A stretch of 64,000 bases of DNA from Enterobacter quasihormaechei (GTDB taxonomy: Bacteria > Pseudomonadota > Gammaproteobacteria > Enterobacterales > Enterobacteriaceae): NCBI RefSeq assembly GCF_004331385.1, contig NZ_SJON01000014.1, forward strand, positions 1 through 64,000, in the 5' to 3' direction. The position numbers and the translations under genes were made by a program. Shown here piece by piece: positions 27,470-36,183 of this stretch; the stretch's first letter is position 1; the number at the start of each line of letters is the position of its first letter. Under the pieces are notes generated by a model. The model worked only from the letters and a program-made list of their open reading frames with translations, was not told the DNA's origin and searched no databases.

Positions 27470-28075
27470 ATGAAAACCGCACTTGTTGTAGACGATCATC
27501 CTTCAGTCCGCATGGCATTGAAAATGACATTAGAAAAGATAGGCTTCACTCATGTGGATGAATGTGATAACGGTGCGCAGGCTATAAACCAGATAAAAAA
27601 AGGGAAATACAATATCGTCATACTGGATATTGGTATTCCTAACATGGATGGGATGTCGGTTATCGCGGCGGTGCGAAAAGCAGAGATTAATACAAAAATC
27701 CTGGTGTTCACCTCACAGTCAGCGGAACTCTATGCCAGCAGATGCATGATGTCCGGCGTGTCTGGGTTTTTGACAAAGAATGAGGGTATGGAAGATGTTT
27801 CAGCAGCGATAAAAGCCATCAATTCTGGTTTTACATTTTTTCCAAATATAAGCTATGCCAACAATTTTACATCAAGAAAATCATCCTCACTGACAAACCG
27901 CGAACTAGAGGTACTGCGTAAAATCATTGCTGGAATGAAAAATATTGAAATAGCAGACAGCATGTGCCTGAGCAGCAAAACAATCAGTACCTATAAAACC
28001 CGGATAATGACAAAAATGGGCGTTACGACACTGGTTGATTTGATCGAGATTGCTAAAAGAGAAAAGATTGAATGA
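27470..28075 (+). CDS. EvgA/BvgA-like response regulator
   Basis: Cytoplasmic two-component response regulator, 201 residues. The receiver domain (about 1-120) has the acidic pair Asp8-Asp9, the phospho-acceptor Asp53 in VILDIGIPNMDG, and the conserved Lys in GFLTKNEG. A C-terminal LuxR/GerE helix-turn-helix covers about 140-200 (LTNRELEVLRKIIAGMKNIEIA, SSKTISTYKTRIMTKMG). The ATG at 27470 is chosen because the protein then begins at the receiver's first strand. Its stop overlaps the start of the sensor kinase by four bases (ATGA), so the pair is translationally coupled. E. coli EvgA is the nearest well-known relative; orthology is not established. Confidence 0.92.
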   Translation: MKTALVVDDHPSVRMALKMTLEKIGFTHVDECDNGAQAINQIKKGKYNIVILDIGIPNMDGMSVIAAVRKAEINTKILVFTSQSAELYASRCMMSGVSGFLTKNEGMEDVSAAIKAINSGFTFFPNISYANNFTSRKSSSLTNRELEVLRKIIAGMKNIEIADSMCLSSKTISTYKTRIMTKMGVTTLVDLIEIAKREKIE

Positions 28076-31000
28076 AGCGATGGGTTCACTTTAAGCTGCT
28101 GCTTATTTTATTGCCATTGTACGCCTGTGCGGAACCACTGAGTGACAAATCTCTGTCTCTGGAACTTTACCCCGATACAACCATCCAGCGTTTTTATAAG
28201 CAATCTCTGAAGGTGGGTGTTTACAGACCCGATTATCCGCCTTTCGATATCGTTATTAATGGCGAATACCTTGATGGGATCAATGCCGACATACTGCGGA
28301 CAATCCGTAATAATTCGGATATCCATTTCTCTGTCACCCTTTTCGATAACGCTGTCGCTGCTTTTGACGCGCTGGCAGAAGGGTCTATTGATGCGATCAC
28401 GACCACTGGCCCGGTAACTGAAACGAAAAAATCCAGGTATTCTTATCTCCCGGTTATTTCAACGAATAAAATAGTTGAAATCGCACCCGCTGAAAATAAA
28501 CCCGATACAAAAGATTACGAGACGATTGCCACCGTTGATCGGTTTATTTCTGATGAGTTTATAAAAGAGCGCTATCCTGAAGCAAAAATAAACCGCTACG
28601 ATTCCGTACTGAATGCGCTTGCCTCTGTCGCCCTCCATAAAAACGATATCTATGTGGGTGATGCAATAAGTGCTGGTTATTTTTATAACAATAGCGTTTT
28701 CAATACTCTTCACGTCAGTCGCCAGCTTAATACCATTAACCAGGCAGAAGGAAAAGTATACTTCGCAATACGTAACTCTGATATAAAAACCAGACAAATC
28801 ATAGAATCCGGGCTACAAAAGATATCCCAGTCAGATCTGTCAGAATTCATAAGGGGCTGGGATAAATCAAGTGATTTTATCACGCCGGGTTCACCACAAT
28901 ATCTCACCGAAAAGGAAGCCCGGTGGTTACAAGGTAAGAAGCAGTTTTATGTTCAGCTGCCAACAACCGCGCCACCTTTTTCAGAGTATGCTAACGGGAC
29001 GTTTACTGGCATCATCCCTGATGTCTTTAGTCTGATTGGCAAAATGCTTAACGTCACGTTTGCATTTTTGCCAGAAAACCCGTCATCAAAGAACATTAAT
29101 CCTGATGAGATCGTGGGCTTTGCCAGCTCCGTATACAACACCGATACGCGATATCGGTTTACCCGAAGCTTCATTCAGTTTCCTCTTGTTTTCGTTACTC
29201 GTCACGGTGAGAGCCTAAAAAAATTGCCTACGCGCGCTCGCCGGATCGCGACTTTTATGGATGTTAATCATCTCGAGGGTTATGATCTCACTTCGTATAC
29301 CGTTGTGCCTGTATCTTCGACGGCAGCTGCCTATGATTTATTAAGCAGTAACAAAGTCGATGCCGTACTTGATAATTTTGTCTCCGCTAATTATTACACA
29401 CACACGCATCAATATTCCCTGGCCATAGACGATATAGTTGATGGAAATTTTGCCAAACTTTCCCTGGGCATTTCCGCGCACAATGAAATTTTGTATGAAA
29501 TAATCAATAAATCATTAAAGAACCTCGCCGGATCTGAACTCGACGATATCACCACGAAATGGACCGCCGCGCCCTCAAAAACAAGTTTCATCGAAGCAAA
29601 CAAAACCGCCATCCTCTACACGGTAATAGTCCTTCTCCTGCTGGGCATGATTTCCACCGGCTGGGCGCTTGTCCTTCGAAAGCACGTTCGACATGCACAG
29701 CGGACCCAGAGAAAACTGGACGATCAGCTGGCTTTGACAAACGCGCTTATCAACGGCACGCCGAATCCCCTGTATGTTCGTAATAAAGATGCAGAGCTCA
29801 TATCGTTTAATGAGGCCTATACGGAAGCTTTAAAAGATTTCCATATCGAACAGGAATACGCCTTTAGTCAGGCTGAGTTTGAAAATACAACGGCCTTACA
29901 TCTTTCGTCTCTTGAAGCATACCGCCAGGATTTCTTCAGCGTGTTACGGGACAAGGTATCAATATCGAAAGATCGGGAAATTACATTCAGCGATGGGCGC
30001 CCTGATGCCGTGATATATCACTGGATGGTGCCATTCCTGGATGCCGAAGGCCGCGTAAATGGCGTTATTGGCGGCTGGATTGACATCACGTCGAGAATCG
30101 AAATGGAAGAGAGCCTTAGAGCAGCCAGGAAGGAATCTGAAAGGGCGAATGTAGCAAAATCCACTTTTCTTGCCACCATGAGCCATGAAATTAGAACGCC
30201 TCTGAATGCCATTATCGGTATGCTGGAGCTTGGAACAAAAAAACTCCACGATGGAATCATAGACAGTACCGCATTCGACGTCGCCTATTCTTCGTCAAAC
30301 GTACTACAGGAACTTATTGGTAATATCCTTGATATTTCCATGATTGAATCTGACAAACTGGTTATTCATTATGCAGAAATGGAGCTCAGAAAAACCATTG
30401 AACAGATTATCTCCTTATTCAGGCCTGGCGCGTTCAACAAAGGTATCGAGCTTGTGCTCCTATATCCAGCGGAGCTCGACGACATCATTGTGACAACAGA
30501 TGAGCTTCGGTTCAGACAGGTTGTCAGCAATATCATCAGTAATGCCATCAAATTCACGAATGAAGGCGAAGTGCGTGTCGCAGTAGAAGGCGTTAATTCT
30601 CAAGTCACAGACGTCGCCCTGCTGCAAATTGCCATAACGGATACGGGCTGCGGTATATCGCCTGAAGGGCAACAGACATTATTCCGACCTTTTTCCCAGG
30701 CTGATATTAACGGCTATTCTCATCAGTCAGGCTCCGGGCTTGGACTCCTCATCTCTCGCCGGCTTTGTGAAGCTTTGGGTGGCGGCATACAACTTCATAG
30801 TCAACCAGGCGTGGGAACCCGAGTCGACATTACGTTAAAAGTGGGCGTAAGCCAACAGAAGAGCAAGCGTGCTGCGGCAGAGGTTATAGATATCCAGCCT
30901 CAAAACAGCTCAGCCACCGTTCTTGTCGTTGATGATTTTTACCCAAATCTCATGCTGTTAAATAAGCAGCTGTCATACCTTGGCTACGTCGTGATCGAAT

Positions 31001-31569
31001 GTAGCGATCCTCGTGACGCATATGCTCAGTGGAGAAGCACCGGTGCCGAGATTATTATCACTGACTGTAATATGCCGTATATCTCAGGAATTGAGCTGAC
31101 AAAATTAATCCGTAAGGAAAACAGCGATACTGTAATTATCGGCCTGACGGCTGATGCCCGCGATGAACAAAGAGGAGCCTGTCTTCAGGCCGGGATGACG
31201 GAATGCCTCTTTAAACCCGTTTCGCTCAAAACCCTATCCCTCGCATTGAGCAAATTTGCCAGCGCTATCCAGCCCGCCACGAACGCATGCGCAAAAGCGG
31301 AAGATCGGGTCGACCAGCATGTATTTAACTCCTGCTTAGCGCATCTCGACGTCACCATCAGCGATTTGCACGACGCTATCAGCGCGGAAGATTTCTTGCA
31401 GATCGCCGAACTTGCTCACCTGATGAAAGGCGGTTTTTATCTTCTGAAGAACGATGCGCTGGCTGACTTATGTACTGAACTGGAAGAAGCCGCAGACAGG
31501 AAAACCATCAGCCTCTGCCTTCAGCTTGCGCTACGTCTTGAAGATGCGGTAAGCGATCTCTCGTCATGA
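28072..31569 (+). CDS. EvgS/BvgS-like unorthodox hybrid sensor kinase
   Basis: A 1165-residue tripartite sensor kinase. Order: signal peptide (about 1-20); two tandem Venus-flytrap periplasmic domains of the SBP_bac_3 type (about 45-265 and 285-505); one membrane span (about 514-535); PAS (about 555-680); HisKA with phospho-His705 in MSHEIRTPLNAIIGM; HATPase with a glycine-rich lid (SGSGLGLLISRRL); receiver with phospho-Asp998 (ITDCNMPY); and Hpt with His1116 (ELAHLMKGG). All phosphorelay residues are present. E. coli EvgS (1197 residues) and Bordetella BvgS have this layout. The likely partner is the coupled response regulator upstream. The stimulus is unknown. Family knowledge links such kinases to acid, alkali-metal and virulence control. 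Confidence 0.94.
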   Translation: MKRWVHFKLLLILLPLYACAEPLSDKSLSLELYPDTTIQRFYKQSLKVGVYRPDYPPFDIVINGEYLDGINADILRTIRNNSDIHFSVTLFDNAVAAFDALAEGSIDAITTTGPVTETKKSRYSYLPVISTNKIVEIAPAENKPDTKDYETIATVDRFISDEFIKERYPEAKINRYDSVLNALASVALHKNDIYVGDAISAGYFYNNSVFNTLHVSRQLNTINQAEGKVYFAIRNSDIKTRQIIESGLQKISQSDLSEFIRGWDKSSDFITPGSPQYLTEKEARWLQGKKQFYVQLPTTAPPFSEYANGTFTGIIPDVFSLIGKMLNVTFAFLPENPSSKNINPDEIVGFASSVYNTDTRYRFTRSFIQFPLVFVTRHGESLKKLPTRARRIATFMDVNHLEGYDLTSYTVVPVSSTAAAYDLLSSNKVDAVLDNFVSANYYTHTHQYSLAIDDIVDGNFAKLSLGISAHNEILYEIINKSLKNLAGSELDDITTKWTAAPSKTSFIEANKTAILYTVIVLLLLGMISTGWALVLRKHVRHAQRTQRKLDDQLALTNALINGTPNPLYVRNKDAELISFNEAYTEALKDFHIEQEYAFSQAEFENTTALHLSSLEAYRQDFFSVLRDKVSISKDREITFSDGRPDAVIYHWMVPFLDAEGRVNGVIGGWIDITSRIEMEESLRAARKESERANVAKSTFLATMSHEIRTPLNAIIGMLELGTKKLHDGIIDSTAFDVAYSSSNVLQELIGNILDISMIESDKLVIHYAEMELRKTIEQIISLFRPGAFNKGIELVLLYPAELDDIIVTTDELRFRQVVSNIISNAIKFTNEGEVRVAVEGVNSQVTDVALLQIAITDTGCGISPEGQQTLFRPFSQADINGYSHQSGSGLGLLISRRLCEALGGGIQLHSQPGVGTRVDITLKVGVSQQKSKRAAAEVIDIQPQNSSATVLVVDDFYPNLMLLNKQLSYLGYVVIECSDPRDAYAQWRSTGAEIIITDCNMPYISGIELTKLIRKENSDTVIIGLTADARDEQRGACLQAGMTECLFKPVSLKTLSLALSKFASAIQPATNACAKAEDRVDQHVFNSCLAHLDVTISDLHDAISAEDFLQIAELAHLMKGGFYLLKNDALADLCTELEEAADRKTISLCLQLALRLEDAVSDLSS

Positions 31570-31578
31570 ACCTTGAGC

Positions 31579-32187
31579 CTAACGAAGCGCTAAAGCCTGG
31601 CTTTGACTGAGTATCAGACGCGCTTTTAGATATAATTCCTGACGGCTGTGCGTCCCGATCCGGTCCGACAGTAAAGCGCGCTGACAATAAAGCGTTTTTA
31701 CCGAGCGAAAGAGCCGTCTGGCCTCAAGAGGAAGGGGGATATCTTTTTCCAGCATTTGCATGGTTCGGTTATCACATCGCGTGAGCAGAGGCAGAACGTT
31801 GTCCGAAGCGTGCGAGGCGTAACCGGCAATCCAGCGTCTGATTATTTCAGCCACCGCATAAATGCGGGTATCTGGAGTAATGAACAGCGTTCGTTCATAT
31901 CCGCTGGTCCCTGACAGCATTCGGAAGCAAGAATCGGTACAGAAAACAATACGAGGGCTCTTCCCTTCCATTGCCGCATTCTCCTTCATCCGCCATACGA
32001 ACACCTGTGGCAGCGTCATTCCGACAAAGACCTGCACCTGGATCTCTGGCATGGTAATAATGTCTGGCGAAATAATATTCCTGAACAGCACCACCAGCGC
32101 GGAACAAAATACATTATTGGCTCCGCTGATAGAAATACGGGAACGCCCTGCCAGCATCACCTGTTCGGACCAAATGACTTCCTGCAT
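31579..32187 (-). CDS. Divergent LuxR-type HTH protein
   Basis: A 202-residue protein that converges on the sensor kinase (9 bases apart). The C-terminal 65 residues fit a degenerate GerE/LuxR helix-turn-helix: LTRCDNRTMQML, then FRSVKTLYCQRALLSDRIGTHSRQELYLKARLIL. The usual Glu after LT and the glycine before helix 2 are lost. The N-terminal 130 residues may be a pseudo-receiver, but no phospho-acceptor motif is visible. ATG with AGGAAAGAAG upstream. It resembles accessory, phosphorylation-independent LuxR proteins such as FimW, BglJ or YjjQ in design. Possibly a partner of the EvgA-like regulator; this is inferred from position. Confidence 0.6.
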   Translation of the reverse strand: MQEVIWSEQVMLAGRSRISISGANNVFCSALVVLFRNIISPDIITMPEIQVQVFVGMTLPQVFVWRMKENAAMEGKSPRIVFCTDSCFRMLSGTSGYERTLFITPDTRIYAVAEIIRRWIAGYASHASDNVLPLLTRCDNRTMQMLEKDIPLPLEARRLFRSVKTLYCQRALLSDRIGTHSRQELYLKARLILSQSQALALR

Positions 32188-32496
32188 CTTCTTTCCTGTA
32201 AAATAGGCCGATCGTTCTCATCGTCCCACGTCATTGATGGCAGGATATGAAAACCGACGTTATGCCGTGGTCGTAAAAATCCGTCGACTATAGTAATCAC
32301 ACCGTCTTTCGAAGCCTGTAGGTCTTATAGGTATGTCTTGTAGGATTAAACTGAAACCACGGGAAAAGTATCCTGGCGGCTGACGCTTTGGCCCCATGTC
32401 TTTACGTTCCCTGCGCGCTAATGCGCAACCTCATACAATACGCACGCATCTGTGCCTCCTACACTGGCTACAACATGTATTACTGTGGACGGAAAG
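32188..32496. promoter_or_regulatory. Intergenic region with TGTAGG heptads
   Basis: 309 bases between the divergent LuxR-type gene and ytfF. It holds three direct heptads, TGTAGGT (32317-32323), TATAGGT (32326-32332) and TGTAGGA (32339-32345), plus the exact inverted copy TCCTACA at 32457-32463. Outer direct copies are 22 bases apart, about two helical turns. LuxR-type regulators often bind such arrays; E. coli EvgA sites, as I recall them, contain TGTAGGA-like half-sites. No gene is visible in this stretch. Confidence 0.5.
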
Positions 32497-33462
32497 ATGA
32501 TTAGCGGCGTGTTGTATGCTCTGCTTGCAGGGTTGATGTGGGGACTGATTTTCGTCGGCCCGCTGATAGTGCCGGAGTACCCGGCGATATTGCAGTCAAC
32601 CGGACGCTATCTGGCGCTGGGGCTGATTGCCGTGCCGCTGGCATGGCTGGGGCGTGCGCGTCTGCGCCAGCTGAGTCGCCAGGACTGGCTCACCGCGCTG
32701 GCGCTGACGATGATGGGCAACCTGATCTACTACGTCTGCCTGGCCAGCGCCATTCAGCGCACCGGCGCGCCGGTTTCCACCATGATTATCGGCACGCTGC
32801 CGGTCGTCATTCCTGTGTTCGCGAACCTGCTGTACAGCCAGCGTGACGGCAAACTGGCGTGGTCAAAAATAGTGCCCGCGCTGGTATGCATCGCCGTGGG
32901 GCTGGCTTGCGTGAATATTGCCGAACTTCGCCATGGTCTGGAAAATTTCAGCATGTGGCGTTACGGTTCAGGGATCTTTCTGGCGGTTATTTCAGTTGTG
33001 TGCTGGGCCTGGTATGCCCTGCGCAACGCACGCTGGCTGCGGGAAAACCCGGATAAGCATCCAATGATGTGGGCCACGGCGCAGGCGCTGGTCACGCTTC
33101 CCGTCTCGCTGCTGGGCTATGCGGGTGCGTGTGTCTGGCTGGGTAGCGAGCATCCGGATTTCGCCCTGCCCTTCGGACCGCGCCCGTGGGTATTCGTCGG
33201 GTTAATGGTTGCCATTGCCGTGCTGTGTTCGTGGGTGGGCGCGCTGTGCTGGAACATTGCCAGCCAGAAGCTGCCGACGGTGATATTAGGGCCGCTGATT
33301 GTCTTTGAGACGCTGGCCGGGCTGCTCTATACCTTCCTGATGCGCCAGAGCATGCCGCCGCTGTTAACGGCCTGCGGGATCGCGCTGCTGGTCGTTGGGG
33401 TGGTGATTGCGGTGAGAGCGAAGCCGGAAAAACCGAGGGTCTTTCCGGCGTCGGAGGGGTGA
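32497..33462 (+). CDS. ytfF: EamA/DMT-type inner-membrane transporter YtfF
   Basis: A 321-residue inner-membrane protein with about ten hydrophobic segments and two EamA repeats. It is close to recalled E. coli YtfF over its whole length (MISGVLYALLAGLMWG, GAPVSTMIIGTLPVVIPVFANLL). Substrate unknown; the drug/metabolite transporter superfamily covers amino-acid and metabolite exporters. The ATG at 32497 matches the conserved start; the upstream in-frame extension has no ribosome-binding site advantage. Core synteny with E. coli resumes here after the EvgAS-like block. Confidence 0.92.
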   Translation: MISGVLYALLAGLMWGLIFVGPLIVPEYPAILQSTGRYLALGLIAVPLAWLGRARLRQLSRQDWLTALALTMMGNLIYYVCLASAIQRTGAPVSTMIIGTLPVVIPVFANLLYSQRDGKLAWSKIVPALVCIAVGLACVNIAELRHGLENFSMWRYGSGIFLAVISVVCWAWYALRNARWLRENPDKHPMMWATAQALVTLPVSLLGYAGACVWLGSEHPDFALPFGPRPWVFVGLMVAIAVLCSWVGALCWNIASQKLPTVILGPLIVFETLAGLLYTFLMRQSMPPLLTACGIALLVVGVVIAVRAKPEKPRVFPASEG

Positions 33463-33468
33463 GCTTTT

Positions 33469-33538
33469 CGCCCAGCGGCGCTTCGCTTGCAGGGCCTACA
33501 AAACCGTAGGCCGGGTAAGCGTCAGCGCCACCCGGCAC
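33469..33538. repeat. BIME between ytfF and the Tsr-like receptor
   Basis: A degenerate REP at 33469-33499 and a full REP in the opposite orientation at 33506-33538 (GTAGGCCGGGTAAGCG...). It lies between convergent genes, five bases before the chemoreceptor stop. Confidence 0.82.
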
Positions 33539-33542
33539 AATG

Positions 33543-35192
33543 TCAGAACGTTTCCCAGTTCGCTTCAGACGCCGTTGCTACGGGCTGCGCCTTAGGCGCG
33601 TAAGCCTTCACGGGCGCGGCTTTTACTGCCTGGTTGCGGGTGATCTTAAATACCGCCACCGCTTCGTTCAGGCGCGCAGCCTGATCTTCCAGCGCCGCTG
33701 CCGCTGCCGCAGACTCTTCCACCAGCGAGGCGTTCTGCTGGATAACGCGATCCATCTCCGCTACCGCCTGGCCCACCTGATCGATACCGCGGCTCTGCTC
33801 GTCGGAGGCTGAGGCAATCTCGCCCATGATGTCCGTCACGCGCGTAACCGCATTGACGATCTCCGCCATCGTCGCCCCCGCTTCATTCACCAGTTGAGAG
33901 CCCGCGTTAACGCGATCGCCGGAATCATCGATCAGCGCTTTGATCTCTTTCGCCGCCTGTGCGCTGCGCTGTGCAAGGGTACGCACCTCGCCCGCGACAA
34001 CCGCGAAGCCCCGCCCCTGTTCGCCCGCACGCGCCGCTTCGACCGCCGCGTTCAGCGCCAGAATGTTGGTCTGGAAGGCGATACCGTCAATCACGTTGGT
34101 GATCTGCGCAATCTTGCTGGAGCTGGTGGCGATTTCATCCATCGTACGCACTACGCCCTCGACCACGTTTCCGCCCTTCTTCGCGGTGGAAGAGGCATCC
34201 AGCGCCAGACGCGACGCCTGACGCGCGTTATCGGCGTTTTGCTTCACGGTAGCGGTTAGCTGCTCCATGCTGGCTGCCGTCTCTTCCAGGGAGGCGGCCT
34301 GCTGCTCGGTACGGGAAGAGAGATCGTTACTGCCCGCCGAGATTTCACCCGCGCCGGTGTAGATTGTATCTGCGCCTTCGCGCACCACGCCCACCGTATT
34401 CGCCAGCGCGGTTTGCATCTCCTGAACGTTACGCGCCAGGATCGCCATTTCGTTTTTACCCTCAGCGTGAATCGGCTGGGTTAAATCGCCTGCCGCAATG
34501 GCGCGGATGTGGTTGATCACCTCTTCCAGCGGCAGCAGCAGCACGCGGCGCATGGCAATCCAGCTGGAGATAATGACGGCTACCACCAGCAGCATGACCG
34601 CAGAAAGGATCCACAAAATCCGCTTGTAGTCGCTTTCATTGTCCTTGATGCCTTTGTCGGTGAGCGCGGCCTGCGCCTCGCGCCATTCGCGGTAGACCTT
34701 TTGCATCGCGGTCTGCTTGTGTTCGGCATTTTGTTTAAACATCTCTTCCAGGTTGCCCTGACTCAGCAGAACGTTCATCTGCGTCAGCGTGGCGGAGTAG
34801 ATGCGATACTGCTCTTCAAGCCTGTCGGCCAGGTGCTCGTCCATGCCCGGCGTTTCCGGCAGCGCGTAGTATTTATCGTAATGGGTCTGGGCATCGGCCA
34901 GCAGATTTTTCGCGGTATTGACCAGCTCGTTCAGCTGCCCGCCGTTAATCTGAGATGCCATGCTGCTTTGCAGACGCAGCATGCCGCGGTTGAGGGTAAC
35001 GCGCGCCTGGTTAAGGCTGATCCAGGCGTCGGTAAACTCCGCGACGTTCTGGCTGGAAAGCTGAGAAACGGTGAAGTTCTCTTTATCGTTATTGAGCGCA
35101 TTAATGAAAATGCCAGCTGAGATCAGCTGCATGATGCCGAGCACGAGCAGCACCGAGATGAGAAGAGTAATGACTTTTATACGTTTAAACAT
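33543..35192 (-). CDS. Tsr-like methyl-accepting chemotaxis protein
   Basis: Chemoreceptor of 549 residues. TM1 is about residues 7-29, a Tar/Tsr-type four-helix sensor about 32-188, TM2 about 191-213. HAMP and the signalling coiled coil follow, with the conserved tip GIAFQTNILALNAAVEAARAG. The amino-acid-binding residues of Tsr are kept at the same numbers: Arg64, Asn68, Arg69 and Arg73. It ends with the NWETF pentapeptide that recruits CheR and CheB, so it is a self-sufficient receptor. Serine or a related amino acid is a likely attractant, inferred from those residues. It is inserted between ytfF and ytfE, unlike E. coli where tsr lies elsewhere; it is probably an extra paralogue. Confidence 0.94.
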   Translation of the reverse strand: MFKRIKVITLLISVLLVLGIMQLISAGIFINALNNDKENFTVSQLSSQNVAEFTDAWISLNQARVTLNRGMLRLQSSMASQINGGQLNELVNTAKNLLADAQTHYDKYYALPETPGMDEHLADRLEEQYRIYSATLTQMNVLLSQGNLEEMFKQNAEHKQTAMQKVYREWREAQAALTDKGIKDNESDYKRILWILSAVMLLVVAVIISSWIAMRRVLLLPLEEVINHIRAIAAGDLTQPIHAEGKNEMAILARNVQEMQTALANTVGVVREGADTIYTGAGEISAGSNDLSSRTEQQAASLEETAASMEQLTATVKQNADNARQASRLALDASSTAKKGGNVVEGVVRTMDEIATSSSKIAQITNVIDGIAFQTNILALNAAVEAARAGEQGRGFAVVAGEVRTLAQRSAQAAKEIKALIDDSGDRVNAGSQLVNEAGATMAEIVNAVTRVTDIMGEIASASDEQSRGIDQVGQAVAEMDRVIQQNASLVEESAAAAAALEDQAARLNEAVAVFKITRNQAVKAAPVKAYAPKAQPVATASEANWETF

Positions 35193-35349
35193 GCGTTGCC
35201 TTTTGATATGCAGGTATTGTCTGACCTGTATCTATCGGCACGTGCGGCAGGTTGTTTACTGTTTCTCCACCTTTAAAAACTTTCGAAAGCTTTTTCTGCA
35301 TTCAATCAGCAGGTTAAAAGCACGTTTTTTTTGTGATCGCCCTCTCACT

Positions 35350-35377
35350 TTTACCCTTGCCTCTAAAGGGTTATAGT
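35350..35377 (+). promoter_or_regulatory. ytfE promoter
   Basis: -35 TTTACC (35350-35355), 16-base spacer, -10 TATAGT (35372-35377). The predicted start near 35384 is followed at once by the NsrR palindrome, so bound NsrR would block initiation. Confidence 0.65.
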
Positions 35378-35386
35378 ATCGCTTTA

Positions 35387-35409
35387 AAGATGCATTTAAA
35401 ATGCATCTT
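35387..35409. promoter_or_regulatory. NsrR operator before ytfE
   Basis: A perfect 11-1-11 palindrome with arms AAGATGCATTT and AAATGCATCTT around a central A. This is the known NsrR-site type (AAGATGCYTTT arms), and the E. coli ytfE promoter carries almost the same sequence. It lies 26 bases before the ytfE ATG and just downstream of the predicted start site. The regulator gene nsrR is in this window at 59587-60012. Confidence 0.92.
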
Positions 35410-35435
35410 ATATTTCTGATGATGAGGTAACTCCT

Positions 35436-36098
35436 ATGGCCTTCCGCGACCAACCCCTGGGCGAGCTGGCGCTCTCCATCCCTCGCGCTTCTGCGCTGTT
35501 CCGTAAATACGATATGGATTACTGCTGCGGCGGTAAGCAAACGCTGGCGCGCGCAGCGTCGCGTAAAGAGCTGGATGTAGAAGCTATCGAAGCGGAGCTG
35601 GCTAAGCTGGCAGAACAGCCTGTCGACAAAGACTGGCGCACCGCGCCGCTGGCTGAAATCATCGACCACATTATCGTGCGTTACCACGACCGTCACCGTG
35701 AACAGCTGCCGGAGCTGATTTTACAGGCCACCAAAGTAGAGCGCGTTCACGCCGATAAACCTTCCGTACCGCGCGGCCTGGCGAAATACCTGACCATGCT
35801 GCACGAAGAACTTTCCAGCCACATGATGAAAGAAGAGCAGATCCTCTTCCCGATGATTAAACAGGGCATGGGGAGCCAGGCGATGGGGCCCATCAGCGTG
35901 ATGGAAAGCGAACATGATGACGCGGGGGAACTGCTGGAGGTGATCAAACACACCACCAACAACGTCACGCCGCCACCTGAGGCGTGCACCACCTGGAAAG
36001 CCATGTACAACGGCATTAATGAGATGATTGACGACCTGATGGAGCACATCAGTCTTGAGAATAACGTGCTGTTTCCGCGGGCATTGGCTGATAAATAA
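35436..36098 (+). CDS. ytfE: Iron-sulfur cluster repair di-iron protein YtfE (RIC)
   Basis: Repairs Fe-S clusters damaged by nitric oxide or oxidative stress. The 220-residue cytoplasmic protein has an N-terminal ScdA_N part with the Cys30-Cys31 pair (DYCCGG) and a C-terminal hemerythrin-like bundle. The di-iron ligands His84, His129, Glu133, His160, His204 and Glu208 are all present at the E. coli positions. ATG with ATGAGGTAACTCCT upstream. Transcribed from its own NO-controlled promoter with an NsrR palindrome, so it should be induced when NO destroys the NsrR cluster. A BIME follows. Confidence 0.97.
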   Translation: MAFRDQPLGELALSIPRASALFRKYDMDYCCGGKQTLARAASRKELDVEAIEAELAKLAEQPVDKDWRTAPLAEIIDHIIVRYHDRHREQLPELILQATKVERVHADKPSVPRGLAKYLTMLHEELSSHMMKEEQILFPMIKQGMGSQAMGPISVMESEHDDAGELLEVIKHTTNNVTPPPEACTTWKAMYNGINEMIDDLMEHISLENNVLFPRALADK

Positions 36099-36102
36099 AA
36101 AA

Positions 36103-36178
36103 GCCCGGTAGCGCTAGCGCTTACCGGGCCTACAACGTCCTCGAACGTAGGCCGGGTAAGCGTCAGCGCCACCCGGCA
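36103..36178. repeat. BIME between ytfE and cycA
   Basis: Two opposed REP units at 36103-36133 and 36147-36178, each a near-perfect palindrome, between the convergent ytfE and cycA ends. The first contains the inner palindrome AGCGCTAGCGCT. Confidence 0.88.
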
Positions 36179-36183
36179 CATGC

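Noticed and set aside
25129..32496. Integrated phage or transposon carrying the EvgAS-like genes
   Set aside because: No integrase, transposase, tRNA, attachment-site repeat or phage gene was found at either end.
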